Positions 29,252 through 39,480 of a stretch of DNA of 64,000 nt are shown here, piece by piece. A model generated the notes under the pieces. It worked only from the letters and a program-made list of their open reading frames with translations. It made no database searches and had not been told where the DNA came from. Both the position numbers and the translations under genes were made by a program. Numbering within the stretch: the first letter of the stretch is position 1; each line of letters starts with the position of its first letter. This DNA is from Terfezia claveryi (lineage: Eukaryota > Ascomycota > Pezizomycetes > Pezizales > Pezizaceae), in assembly GCA_015179025.1 (NCBI GenBank), contig WHUX01000225.1:1-64000 (forward strand). Direction: 5' to 3'.

Positions 29252-29534
29252 CTATCCCCCCTTTAGGCCGGAGCTCCAGCGACAAGAGCCCGTGAATACG
29301 AGGAATGAAACAACAAGCCCCAACTCCAAACAATAATGATAGTAATGACCATGACCCACATGACCTGACCCTGACCCTGAACAATGACAAAAACGACAAC
29401 CTTAACTCCAACTCCAAAAGACAAGAACGAAGTATGATGAGGTATTATTCGATAGGGTGGGGCTTTCTGGGGTAATGCTGGTGGAATAGGGCCACCAGAT
29501 CAAAGCGTTTTCCAGTCCTCCGCAGGCTGCCAAG

Positions 29535-29784
29535 TTGTCTCTTCATCCCCTAACTATTTAACCTTATACTGCAGATGGCCATACCTCTTTCTTGAATCCA
29601 GTACTTCCTCTACTTCCCACTCCTCTTCCCCATCGACTATCACAGGGGGCGGTGGGGGGTACTTCTGTCCGGGGAGAGGATCGTCTGCCGCTGGCTCAAT
29701 TTCCGATACGTGTACAACCGGGTGGCGTTTGATATCCTTGGGAAGCCTCAATCGATAAGCATGAGTACCTACGGCTGCTAACAC
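29535..29784 (-). pseudogene. Element F pol C-terminus with chromodomain
   Basis: After the integrase C-terminus (YRLRLPKDIKRHPVVHVSEI) the frame reads EEEWEVEEVLDSRKRYGHLQYKVK, a TAG where Trp is expected, then LGDEETTWQP, a chromodomain of usual layout. The TAG at 29554-29556 would come from TGG. It should guide integration to marked chromatin. Confidence 0.85.
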
Positions 29785-29799
29785 CTTGAATGGGCCCAG

Positions 29800-30640
29800 A
29801 ACTTGTGGTCGAGCTTGCGTGATGGTCGTTGCGTACGGAAGTGGCGACTAGAAAGCCACACCTTGTCCCCTGGCTGATATCTCGGGGCTGGCAACCTGGA
29901 TCCATTTGCGTATTCCACCTGTCTAGCCTGAGCATAAGCCAGTTCGGCCTTTAGAGTGGCATGGAGTCCAGCGATCTCTGATGCAAATGCCTTAGCTGGA
30001 AGGTTCTCGAGTTTTTTGTAGGGGTGCCAGGGATTCTACAAATCGGGGATGCCAGCCATAATTGGCTAAGAAGGGGGACGTTTTCAGCGACTCCGAAAAC
30101 TGGTTGTTGGCTGCGAATTCATAGGTTGCCAATAAAGATACCCAGTTATTCTGCTGATAGTTGACATAGGCCCACAGGTACTGCTCCATGATAGCATTCA
30201 TTCGTTCCGATTGACCATCCGTCTAAGGGTGATATGCCGTTGAGAGGTACACTTCAATCCCTAGCAGCTTGCAGAATGCTTTCCAGAACTCTGAGGTGAA
30301 CTGGGGGCCGCGATCGGACACAATCAATTCGGGTAGACCATGATACCGGAACACATTGTTGAGGTAGAGGTTGGCTAGTTCCGGAGCAGAGTAGGTGTCC
30401 TGGCAAGGTATAACATGCCTCATCTTCGTCAACCGGTCTACCACTATTAGAATAGCATTGAATCCCAAGTCTTCCGGCAACCCCATTACGAAGTCCATCG
30501 TTAGGTGCAGCCAGGGCCGATCTGGGATATCTAAGGGTTTTAGGGTTCCGTACGGGGCATGGCGGGTAGGTTTAGCCCTTTTGCAGACATGGCAATTCCG
30601 CAAGTACCTTTCTACATCCTTGGGTTGGTCAATCTATGTG
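29800..30640 (-). pseudogene. Element F integrase
   Basis: In coding order: end of the zinc-binding domain (CHVCKRAKPTRHAPYG), core Asp in LHLTMDFVMGLP and ILIVVDRLTKMRH, Asp in LIVSDRGPQFTSEFWK, then HP, a TAG for Gln, TDGQSERMN with the Glu (about 30200). This is followed by [15 protein letters not shown] and a GPF/Y region (about 29800-29935). The stops at about 30220 (CAG to TAG) and 30634 (TGG to TAG) are single transitions. Otherwise all three catalytic residues are kept. Confidence 0.9.
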
Positions 30641-32661
30641 TATTGTCTATTCAAGAGCTCTAAAGTCTTAGCCACTCCAGGGTGCCCAGCGGCCAGGGTA
30701 TCGTGGTGTTCTTTAATAAGTCGCAACCGCAGTTCACTGTCCGGCACATAGAGGCGGTCTAGGTGGTATAGGAGGCCGTCCTGGGTAGTGCATTCGGCCA
30801 GGGAAATCTTGGTATGACGACGTTGTCCAGATTCCAATGCGGCAATGATGTCTTTAGCCAGGGGGTCTTCCTCATATGCTCGTCGCACCTGTTGCTGAAG
30901 GCCAGCTCCAATATCAGTAATAGCATTAGGACCAGTATTAGCATCAGCGTCAGCTAGACCATTAGCTGCCAAATCGAGATTTTTGGGCTTCAATACCACT
31001 TGATTTTGGTATTTTAGCCTTTCATCCCCCCCTTTAGGTAGGTCTCCTGACCTCCTAGTCAAGGCATCCGGCTTACCCCCAGCCTTTCCAGGCCGATACC
31101 TGATCTTGAAGTTAAAACGGGACAGGAATTCCGACCACCTAGCCTGCCAGCGATTCAGCAACTTAGTGGTTGTGAAGTATTCCAGGTTCTTATGGTCGGA
31201 AAGGACCTCGATAACCCCCTTTGCCGATTCCAGGTGTGGTCTCCATTCTTCAAATGCCCTTATGATAGCCATTAACTCCTTATCGTAGATCTCGTAATTG
31301 CACTCCACTGGTGAGTGTTTCTTGGAGAAGTAAGCTACTGGGTGGAGGATACCGTTATCGTCATTCTGGGATAGAATTCCCGCGGAAACGTAGTCAGAGG
31401 CATCAGTTTCAACAATACATTCCCGATCTGGGTCGAAGTGGGCTAGGATTGGTGCTGTACAGAAGGCTTCCTTAAGGTTCTTGAAGGCCAATTGGGCTGC
31501 AGGGTTCCACTGGAATTGTTGATTCTTTTCCATGCCCTTGGTCTTCGTCAGAGCCGTCAGGGGTGCCACAATTTTCGAATAACCCAGTATAAAACGGCGG
31601 TAGAAATTGGCGAATCCCAGGAAGGCCTGTACATCCTTGAGATTGGCTGGGGTTTCCCACTCCTGGATTGCAGTAACCTTGGCGGGGTCCATTCTGATGC
31701 CTTCCATCGTGATTATCAAGCCTAGATACTTCACCTCTTGGACATGGAATTCGCATTTTTCGGGCTTTAAGTACAACCCTACTTGTTCTAGCTTTTCCAG
31801 AACTTGTCGGACATGGATTTTGTGCTCCGCTAGGGTATCCGAATAGATTAGGATATCGTCCAGGTAAGCCGTGCAGAACACATCTAGGAAATCTCGTAAG
31901 GTATCGTTAATAAAGTGTTGGAAAGAGGCTGGGGCATTGGTTAAGCCGAAGGGTATGACGTTGTACTCGAAGTGGCCATAACGTGTCCGGAAGGCAGTTT
32001 TCCACTCCTCGCCTTCGGCAATCCGTACCAGGTTGTAAGCCCCTCTCAGATCCAATTTGGTGAAACATTTTGCCTTGGATAGCCTAGCTAACGTCTCCTG
32101 AATCAGGGGCAAGGGGTACCTATTCTTGACCGTTATTTCGTTCAGGCCACGATAATCAACAAACAACCGAAGAGAGCCGTCCGACTTCTTCACGAACAGT
32201 ACAGGAGCCCCAGCCGGGGAAGAGCTGTGCCTAATGAAGCTTTTGTTGAGGTTTTCCTCCAAGTACTTTTTCAGGGCTTCCAGTTCTACTCGGGACATTC
32301 CATAGAGCGGGCCGTAAGGGGGGGTTTTTCCTTCGATCAGTGGGATTGTGTGGTCGTATGGATGGTGAGGTGCCAGCTTCTCTGCAGCCTTTTCTGAGAA
32401 CAAATCAATGAATTCATGATATTCGTCTGGAACCATAGACTTCCATTCCTCCTTAGGACGCAGCTTATTGATTTCCAGGTTAACCTCGCAGATTGACAGG
32501 GTGTGGGCCTTCAGCTTGTGCCTTCTAGTGAGATAGGCGAAGGCCCCCGCTCCAATAAAGTTAATGTTCAGGGGCTTTAGGGGAGCTGGTGAAGTAGGAG
32601 GGTTGGGGGAAGTTGGCGGGGAAGTAGGGGAAGATAGGGGAGACAGGGGGATTCGCAGCAT
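30634..32661 (-). CDS. Element F reverse transcriptase and RNase H
   Basis: A 675-codon open frame. RT runs from about residue 80 (YHEFIDLFSEKAAEKLAPH) through SSPAGAPVLFVKKSDGSLRL, LDLRGAYNLVRI, MPFGL-type ([15 protein letters not shown]) and the catalytic [14 protein letters not shown] (about residues 262-275). The thumb has FLGFANFYRRFI. RNase H begins at [15 protein letters not shown] and includes [15 protein letters not shown] and [16 protein letters not shown]. The frame ends inside the integrase zinc-binding domain (HHDTLAAGHPGVAKTLELL) at a TAG. All RT and RNase H catalytic residues are present, so this part could still be active. The first residues overlap the preceding protease frame. 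Confidence 0.9.
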   Translation of the reverse strand: MLRIPLSPLSSPTSPPTSPNPPTSPAPLKPLNINFIGAGAFAYLTRRHKLKAHTLSICEVNLEINKLRPKEEWKSMVPDEYHEFIDLFSEKAAEKLAPHHPYDHTIPLIEGKTPPYGPLYGMSRVELEALKKYLEENLNKSFIRHSSSPAGAPVLFVKKSDGSLRLFVDYRGLNEITVKNRYPLPLIQETLARLSKAKCFTKLDLRGAYNLVRIAEGEEWKTAFRTRYGHFEYNVIPFGLTNAPASFQHFINDTLRDFLDVFCTAYLDDILIYSDTLAEHKIHVRQVLEKLEQVGLYLKPEKCEFHVQEVKYLGLIITMEGIRMDPAKVTAIQEWETPANLKDVQAFLGFANFYRRFILGYSKIVAPLTALTKTKGMEKNQQFQWNPAAQLAFKNLKEAFCTAPILAHFDPDRECIVETDASDYVSAGILSQNDDNGILHPVAYFSKKHSPVECNYEIYDKELMAIIRAFEEWRPHLESAKGVIEVLSDHKNLEYFTTTKLLNRWQARWSEFLSRFNFKIRYRPGKAGGKPDALTRRSGDLPKGGDERLKYQNQVVLKPKNLDLAANGLADADANTGPNAITDIGAGLQQQVRRAYEEDPLAKDIIAALESGQRRHTKISLAECTTQDGLLYHLDRLYVPDSELRLRLIKEHHDTLAAGHPGVAKTLELLNRQYT

Positions 32662-33120
32662 TGATGTGGACAGTCTGATGTACTACCTGGGTTGAGTAGT
32701 CTATAGGGGGTGGTAGTGCACACAGCCCAATGATGGTAGCCCCTGGATTTCCGCAATGCTTCTTACAGTAACGACTGTTAAACTGCAGAGTATACGAGCC
32801 AAAGTTGACGGAGACATCATGCATCCTGAACCACAGGATACCTAGAACAATAGGGTATTTGAGCTTGGTAATAAACATGGGGAGGTTTTCGGTATGGTTT
32901 CCAAGGGTACTAGGGAGGCATGCAAGTTCCGTGATAGCTCCGAGGAGATAGGCTGACCGTCAATGACGTCGAGAAGGCGGGGGTTTTGAGCTTGGATACG
33001 GGTATAGAATTTTTAATGACGAAGGTCTGGTCGATAAAAGCAATTCCTGAGGCTCCACAGTCTATAAGGGCTGATGTGACAGTGTCTTATTATTGAAGGA
33101 TATTGTGATAGGTACAAAAA
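32561..33120 (-). pseudogene. Element F aspartic protease region
   Basis: The active site reads LIDCGASGIAFIDQTF at about 33015-33065, a D-C-G variant of D-S-G also seen in E and G. A frameshift separates it from the open frame 32878-32561 (FITKLKYPIVLGILWFRMHD), which holds the ILG block of retropepsins and a Pro-rich linker. It would cut the Gag-Pol polyprotein. Confidence 0.75.
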
Positions 33121-33221
33121 ATGCTCACCAAACAGGTGAGACTCGTTAACAGATATAGAAGGAACAGAAAATGCCGACAACGATAAATGACCTAGGGCAG
33201 GTCCCTTGCTAGTGTCAGCAA

Positions 33222-34343
33222 CTAAGCAAGGGACATCCCTTTTCCCGGCTCTTCAACTTCAGATATCGCATGGGCTGCTAAGGGGCGATTCCTACGGAGG
33301 GGGCAGGCTGCGATGAAGTGATCGGCCTTCCCACAGGCGATACACAACCTATTATTCCGGCGACGTTCCCTCTCTTCCTGGGTCAGGCGGGGTCTGCCCG
33401 CGGATAGGTCCATAGGGGCTGGTCCGCCAGCCACTAGCAAGGGGTGAGCTGGTGTGCTGGCGGGTGGCTGGGGGCGAGCATTTGGGAAGAGAGTGCGGGG
33501 GGCTGCAGTTGTGGAGGGTTTCAGGCTGTTCTTGAACCTGGCCATTTTCTGTTCTAACCGACTGGCCTGGTCGATTAGTTCTTCTAGGGTGGTGACATCT
33601 GGGAAGTTGATGAGGGCTTGTCTCAACTCCGTGGAGAGGCCTTCCTGGAATTGCTCCAATTTCACCTTATCGTTCCAGTCGACTTTAGTAGCCAACCTAG
33701 AGAATTCGGCCACATAAGTGGCGAGGTCAGTATTTTTTTGTCGAAGTGCCCGGAGGGCTCGGGTCGCCGTTCCCTCTGGGTCTGGGTCCCCAAACGCTCG
33801 GTCCAAGATGACGAAAAGGGCGGGAACGTCCGCTAGATTGACCCCTGTTTCCAACACATAGGGCTGGACTTGGTCCAGAGCTTTTCCCTCCAGCAGACCG
33901 TAAACGTAGGCGAGTTTGTGCTGGGTGGTTGGAAACTTAGCAGCATCCCCACTGAGTTTAATACTGATGGAGTTTTTCCAGGCCTTGAGGCGGGCCTGTT
34001 CGCCATTGTACTTTAGTGGGGTGGGGAGGTCTTGGGTCTTTGCAGGCATGGTATTCGCTGGTGCCTGTGTTTTATGGTCGGCTAGGGCACGGTTAAGGTT
34101 CCGAATGGTTAGGCGGTCATCGGCCAATTCCTCTCGGAGGAGGAGGATCTCATCCTCAGCATCCTTCAGTTTTTGTTCGGTCTTTTGGAGCTCTGCTCCT
34201 TGTTGCGCACTGATGGCGTATGTAGCTGCAAATATGTCGACAATAGTTCGTCGATAGGTTACTAGCTCTGCAGGATCCGAGGGAATTGGAGTTGCTCGCC
34301 AGATTTCGTACCTTTCGGTGGGTCGGAGAGTTGTTTCGGACAT
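33222..34343 (-). CDS. Element F gag
   Basis: 373 codons from an ATG at 34343. An N-terminal coiled coil (AEDEILLREEL-like, residues about 50-90) precedes a capsid domain (FGDPDPEGTATRALRAL, DLATYVAEFSRLATKVDW, LEQFQEGLSTELRQALINFP). A CCHC knuckle C-IA-C-GKAD-H-FIAA-C is near residues 335-350. Full length for this lineage and free of stops. It builds the particle and binds RNA. Pol follows in other frames, so expression of pol would need a frame change or the frameshifts are decay. Confidence 0.9.
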   Translation of the reverse strand: MSETTLRPTERYEIWRATPIPSDPAELVTYRRTIVDIFAATYAISAQQGAELQKTEQKLKDAEDEILLLREELADDRLTIRNLNRALADHKTQAPANTMPAKTQDLPTPLKYNGEQARLKAWKNSISIKLSGDAAKFPTTQHKLAYVYGLLEGKALDQVQPYVLETGVNLADVPALFVILDRAFGDPDPEGTATRALRALRQKNTDLATYVAEFSRLATKVDWNDKVKLEQFQEGLSTELRQALINFPDVTTLEELIDQASRLEQKMARFKNSLKPSTTAAPRTLFPNARPQPPASTPAHPLLVAGGPAPMDLSAGRPRLTQEERERRRNNRLCIACGKADHFIAACPLRRNRPLAAHAISEVEEPGKGMSLA

Positions 34344-34368
34344 GACAGCGTACCAGTTGGTCGAGACG

Positions 34369-34377
34369 ATCCAACGT
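34369..34377 (-). promoter_or_regulatory. Element F self-primer binding site
   Basis: Sense ACGTTGGAT, two nucleotides (CT) after the 5' LTR, is the exact complement of ATCCAACGT in the LTR (34542-34550), 33-46 bp after the TATA run (34583-34596). Confidence 0.75.
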
Positions 34378-34379
34378 AG

Positions 34380-34682
34380 TGTAACAGCGGCTCAAGGGAC
34401 TGGTGACCAAGAGGTACGTTCTGGGACACAGGGGTACGGCAGGGGCTTGGAGGTAACAAGGCTGGGCGCACTCGAGGGAGCAAGGCTGGGCGCACTCGAG
34501 GGAACAAGGCTTGGTAGGAACCACGGGTTGTATTAAACAAGACGTTGGATAGGGATCCAACTAGACAGCGAGGGCGGGAAGCTATATATATATATAGTGG
34601 CCTAATAGACTTTCCGACGATAATGACAACAAAGAACGCTAGACAACGACAACCCGAAGGTAAAGGGAAGACGGTTGTGACA
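34380..34682 (-). repeat. Element F 5' LTR
   Basis: 303 bp. Plus strand begins TGTAACAGCGG and ends GGTTGTGACA; target duplication CCTAG follows. It contains a TATATATATATA box and a repeated CTGGGCGCACTCGAGGGA block. Confidence 0.95.
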
Positions 34683-34687
34683 CCTAG

Positions 34688-35316
34688 CAGCATTTATTAC
34701 CATTCTCGAAAATGCATTCGGCGATCCAAATCGAGTAGCCAACACAGAGTACAAACTACAAATGATGATTCAGGGGGCCAGGGAGTTCACTGCCTATTTT
34801 GCAGAATTTCAACGATATGCAGCTGAAACGAGTTGGGGTAATACGGCTAAGTTGGCAGCTCTAAAGCACGGACTTTCCTACCAACTACAACAAGATCTCC
34901 TCACCATACATCCTGAGCCCACGGAGTTTAACGAGTATGTGGAGGTCTGCCAAAGGCTGGATACTCGTCGCCACGCGCTACAAACCCAAATGCGTAATCG
35001 TGTTGGACCAACGCCCTGAATGATATCACGCCCTACCGCTCCCGCTCCAGTTAACCCCCAAATAGTCTAAACTCCCTCTACCTCTACAACCACGGGTACT
35101 CACCCTGGGCCTATAGATTTGTCTGCAGGAAGGAAGAAGATATCTCCGGAGGAAAAAGCAAAGAGAATGGCTGAAGGGAGGTGCTATTATTGTGGAGGAA
35201 TGGGACATGGGGTTAGAACTTGCCCACACATACAAAAACGTACCCTACAAGTTGCCGAAACAGTTATGGAAAATACGAATAAGGGACTAGAAGTTGGGGA
35301 ACAGGCAAAAGAGTAG
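34688..35316 (+). pseudogene. Element E gag, 3' part with CCHC knuckle
   Basis: Capsid resumes after F (ITILENAFGDPNRVANTEYK, then GAREFTAYFAEFQRYAAETS and LKHGLSYQLQQDLL). After an in-frame stop at 35019 the frame shifts, and a CCHC knuckle C-YY-C-GGMG-H-GVRT-C is present at about 35192-35233. The reading ends at 35316. Confidence 0.85.
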
Positions 35317-35342
35317 CCTCACCTTAGAGGGATGGCACTGAG

Positions 35343-35819
35343 TTGAGGCAGGATAAATTTCTGGACTCTTTAAGCATTTCCAGTTCGTCCTTGCAGTCTT
35401 CAGAGGAAGAGTTTTTGGATGGGAATCACCTTATAGTTAGTTGTGAATTAAATGATAATGGTTCCAGAATCCTTACTCATGCCCTGATAGACTGCGGAGC
35501 AATGGGTTATGCATTTATAGACCAGGAATTTGCAAGCCATCACCAACTCCCCCTTTATAAACTCAATAATCCCCGAACACTAGAAGTCATTGATGGGCGA
35601 CCAATCGAGTCAGGGACAATCACACACATTAGCAAGCTAAAGCTAATAATTGATCAGCACCAAGAGGAACTTCCACTGTTTATTACTAAACTAGGCCACT
35701 ACCTCATAGTATTAGGACTTCCATGGCTACGACGTCATGATGTGAATATCCGTTTCACTAAGAACACTGTTACTTTCGACTCCGATTTTTGCCTCCACCA
35801 TTGTTGTGAAAAACCCTAG
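35343..35819 (+). pseudogene. Element E aspartic protease
   Basis: 158 open codons. The active site is LIDCGAMGYAFIDQEFA (about 35480-35530), D-C-G as in F and G, and YLIVLGLPWLRRHDVNI is the second retropepsin landmark. It is bounded by stops at both ends, so the polyprotein frame is broken at 35316 and 35819. Confidence 0.8.
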
Positions 35820-37454
35820 ACTATAAAGGGTATCTCAATTCCAGTTCCAGAAAACCCTCGAATTGCCCTTATTGCAGGATCAACCTTTAGTCGCCTAGTT
35901 AAAAAAGCAAAGCAGGTGGAAACAGCCTTCTGGACAACTATCTACGAACTTAACATGGCTTTAAAAGATCCTGAACAACAACCTAAGACGGAGGAGGATA
36001 AGATTAAGGAACTAGTGCCTTCTGAATACCACGAATTCCTTCCATTATTTAAGAAGGCTATTGCGGAAATCCTCCCCCCCCACTGACCTTACGACCATAA
36101 AATTCCTCTTAAAGAAGGATTTACTCCCCCTTTTGGACCTCTATACTCTCTATCAAAACCAGAGTTAGAGGCTCTTAAAGTATGGCTGGAAGAAAACCTG
36201 TCCAAAGGATTTATTCGTGCCTCCTCATCTCCCGCAGGTGCACCTATCTTATTTGTTAAGAAGAAGGATGGGTCCTTGCGTCTTTGTGTGGACTATCATG
36301 GTCTTAATGATGGTACCATCAAGAACCAATACCCACTACTCCTTATACGAGAGACTTTGACTAGACTTTCTAAGGCACGATACTATACGGCTCTTGACAT
36401 TAGAAGCGCCTACAACCTCATCCGGATGGCGGAAGGAGAGGAATGGAAAACAGCGTTCCGAACTCGTTATGGCTTATATGAGACCTTAGTTATGCCTTTC
36501 GGCCTCACAAATGCTCCTGCCAGCTTCCAACATTTTATTAATGATGTTCTCCATCCCTTCCTCGACAATTTCTGTACGGCTTATCTTGATGACATTTTAA
36601 TATATAGCGATACCCTCGAAGAACACCGAACATATGTACCAAGGTATTGCAAGCTCTCCAAAAAGCCGGCCTCTACCTAAAACCCGAGAAGTGTGAATTT
36701 CATAAGACCACGGTCCACTACCTGAGCATGATTATCTCAGCAGAAGGGATACAAATGGATCCAGCTAAAGTTAAGGCCGTAATGGACTGGGAATCCCCAA
36801 TTAACCTTCATGATGCTCGTGCTTTTCTAGGATTCGCCAATTTTTATCGCTGGTTTATCAAAGACTTCTCCAAGATTGTGGCTCCTATCATGAAACTAAC
36901 AAAAAAAATACAACCTGGCATTGGAGCGACGAATGCTAGAAGGCGTTCCAAAACCTTAAAACAGCATTTATTTCCGCTTCCATTCTCAGCATTTTGATCC
37001 CGACCATGAAATTATAGTAGAAACAGATGCATCAGACTACGTTTCTGCTAGAATTCTTTCGCAATATGACGATAATAGCATACTTCACCCTGTTGCTTAC
37101 TTCTCCAAGAAGCACTCACCAACTGAATGCAACTATGAGATTTATGATAAGGAATTAATGGCTATTATCCGATGCTTCGAAGAATGGCGAGCTGAATTGG
37201 AATCCACCCCCCATCCAATCAAAGTACTTTCAGATCACAAAAATCTAGAATACTTTATGTCAACAAAGCTCCTCAACCGCCGTCAAGCTCGATGGTCAGA
37301 ATTTCTCTCCCGCTTCAACTTCAAGATAGTTTATCGTCCAGGTAAAGCAGGGGGAAAACCAGATGCATCAACAAGAAGGTCAGGAGACCTTCCAAAGGAA
37401 GGAGATGAACGTATAAGGTTTCAAAATCAAGTCTTCTCAAACCTCACAATTTAA
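35820..37454 (+). pseudogene. Element E reverse transcriptase and RNase H
   Basis: RT landmarks: YHEFLPLFKKA (about 36020), [19 protein letters not shown] (about 36222-36280), [29 protein letters not shown] and [14 protein letters not shown] (about 36575). A frameshift at about 36640 leads to 36647-36997 (FLGFANFYRWFIKDF). RNase H (ETDASDYVS at about 37020, [15 protein letters not shown] at about 37145, [12 protein letters not shown] at about 37362) follows after a further shift near 36960. One stop (TGA) breaks the RT at about 36082. Confidence 0.9.
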
Positions 37455-37492
37455 CAATCAATGCGACAGTAGAAGAGCTGGAACTAGAGGAC

Positions 37493-38989
37493 TTGTTTAA
37501 TAGGGGTTTTGAAGTTGATCCACTGCCAAGAAAGACATTAGCTAAGCTGCAACAAGGAGAGAAGCGATCTAAGGACATCTCGCTAGCCGAATGTGAAGAG
37601 GATAATGGAAAGCTAAAATATCATAGGTGGATATATGTACCAAATTATATGCCTCTAAAGTTACGTCTAATCCAGGACCATCACGATATCCCAGCAGCGG
37701 GGCATCCAGGGCGATCCAAGACACTTGAGCTTATCTCGCGACAATATTATTGGCCAAAAATGCATAAGGATGTTGATCAGTATGTACGCAATTGTCACCT
37801 CTGTCAACGTGCTCGAACGACACGACATGCCCCATACGGCATTCTTCGACCACTCGCAATTCCCCAAGGTGCTTGGCAAGATATCTCCATAGATTTCATT
37901 ATTGGGCTACCCTGGTCAAATGGATACAACGCAATTTTGGTAGTAGTATGTCGACTAACTAAAATGCGGCACTTTATTCCCTGTCGTGATACCACTACTG
38001 CAGAGCAATTAGCAGATCTATATGCTCGGCATATCTTCCGCCTCCATGGTCTTCCTAGAACAATTGTATCAGACCGTAGGTCTCAATTCATCTCTCACTT
38101 TTAGAAAGCTCTCTGTCAAGTGCTTAAGATTCAACCTCTCCTGTCCACACCGTTTCACCCTCAAACTGACGGCCAGACCGAACGAGTCAATGCCACTCTA
38201 GAACAATATTTACGGGTGTATGTTAATTATTTGCAGGATGACTGGGAGAACTGGTTGCATCTCGCCGAGTTTGCAGCTAATAATCAAGCTTCTGAAACAA
38301 CTGGGTCATCTCCCTTCTTTGCGAATTATGGTTATGACCCACTGTGGCAATTTGATTTCGAGGAAAAGCCCATACGACCTGATGAGCAGAGTGCTATAGA
38401 GGTGGCCGGGAAGATCAAGGAAATAACGGAACACTTACAAAACGAGATGGCTAGGGTGCAGGCACGGCAACAGGAGCAAGCAGACAAAGGACGAGATAAT
38501 GCTCCAGTATTCAAGGAGGGAGATCTGGTTTGGTTTAATAGCCAGCACATTACAACACAACGGCCAAGTAGAAAGCTCGACCATAAACGGATTGGCCCCT
38601 ACAAGATCACAAAGGTCATATCCCCCTATGCATATGAACTCGACTTCCCCGCTAGTGTGCATTATCATCGAGTCCAGCATGTTTCACTTCTCGACCCGGC
38701 AAACAATAATCCCCTACCTGGGCAATACAATCCCCCACCTCCACCAGTGATAGTTGATAATGAGGAAGAGTGGCATGTGGAAGAAATCTTGGATTCTCGT
38801 CTTCGGAGGAAGAAATTAGAGTACTTAGTGAAATGGGTAGGGTTTGAAAGACCAGACTGGGAACCGGCAACAAACATCAACAAACTCAAGGCTATTGATG
38901 ACTTCCACAGGCGAAATCCGAGCAAACCAGGACCATTGCGGAAGACGAAGACTAAGCCTCAAGGGACTTCGGCCGTAAGGAGGGGATAT
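37493..38989 (+). pseudogene. Element E integrase and chromodomain
   Basis: The zinc-binding domain (HHDIPAAGHPGRSKT ... CHLCQRARTTRHAPYG) and core (ISIDFIIGLPW, VVVCRLTKMRH with the usual Asp now Cys, IVSDRRSQF) are open to a TAG at 38102. The reading continues from 38120 with HPQTDGQTERVN and a long C-terminal part. A chromodomain lies at about 38760-38920 (EEEWHVEEILDSRLRRKKLE, YLVKWVGFERPDWEPA). The last frame has no stop before the 3' LTR and runs into it to 39310. Confidence 0.9.
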
Positions 38990-39480
38990 TGTCACGGCGT
39001 TAATTTACTTGCGAGCTATTTGACACCCGAACAGGCTTGTTCGAGTGTCAGCACGGTATTTGAATTTACTTGCAGCTATTTGACACCCGAACAGGCTTGT
39101 TCGAGTGTCAGCACAGTATTTGAATTTACTTGCGAGGTATTTGACACCCGAACAGGCTTGTTCGAGTGTCAGCAGGCTTGTTCGAGTGTCTTAATACTAG
39201 AAGGGATTAGAGAGGTGGATCGCGGAGTATCACCTACGATCGTAGGTGACGTCAAGTTAGTCGGGCGCCACTCCTTTGGCCACGGCAATCGTGTATATAG
39301 GAAGCCTTAGTTGTCATTTCTTGTTCTTGTTCCTTACGCAACGTCTTGTATTATAACCTTGGTAATACAGACTCTGCCTTTTGTCCTGATACTCCAATCT
39401 ACGGTTATAGTTTCGTCTTCGTGCGCTCCTTGGAGTCACGTCTTTAGTTATAGCCACAGCCATCGACTTACGCCGTTACA
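38990..39480 (+). repeat. Element E 3' LTR
   Basis: 491 bp, begins TGTCACGGCG and ends CGCCGTTACA, followed by the target duplication CCAAA. It carries three intact palindromes (39019-39050, 39079-39110, 39140-39171), a half-site, the 18-bp palindrome with CRE (39231-39254) and a TATATA box. Confidence 0.95.

Larger units (their letters stand above)
28952..34682 (-). mobile_element. Ty3/Gypsy chromovirus element F, nested in E
   Basis: Best-preserved element in the window. It has LTRs of 300 and 303 bp with few differences and a perfect target duplication, CCTAG (28947-28951 and 34683-34687). A polypurine tract (sense AAAGGGGGGATAG, 29252-29264) sits next to the 3' LTR. Gag and most of pol lie in long open frames on the minus strand, interrupted by a few TAG stops and frameshifts. 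Confidence 0.95.
27843..39480 (+). mobile_element. Ty3/Gypsy chromovirus element E
   Basis: LTRs of 486 and 491 bp and a perfect 5-bp target duplication, CCAAA (27838-27842 and 39481-39485). Once the nested element F (28952-34682) is removed, gag, CCHC, protease, RT, RNase H, integrase and chromodomain follow in the usual order on the plus strand. A polypurine tract, AAGGAGGGGATAT, precedes the 3' LTR. E inserted in the Plavaka transposase. It is only moderately decayed. Confidence 0.95.

Noticed and set aside
31106..31846. Plus-strand ORFs across element F (also 33454-34257)
   Set aside because: Antisense shadows of the GC-rich F gag and pol frames, without support of their own.
38332..38925. 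Minus-strand ORFs under the E integrase and chromodomain
   Set aside because: They overlap the clearly conserved plus-strand chromodomain reading and show no domain.
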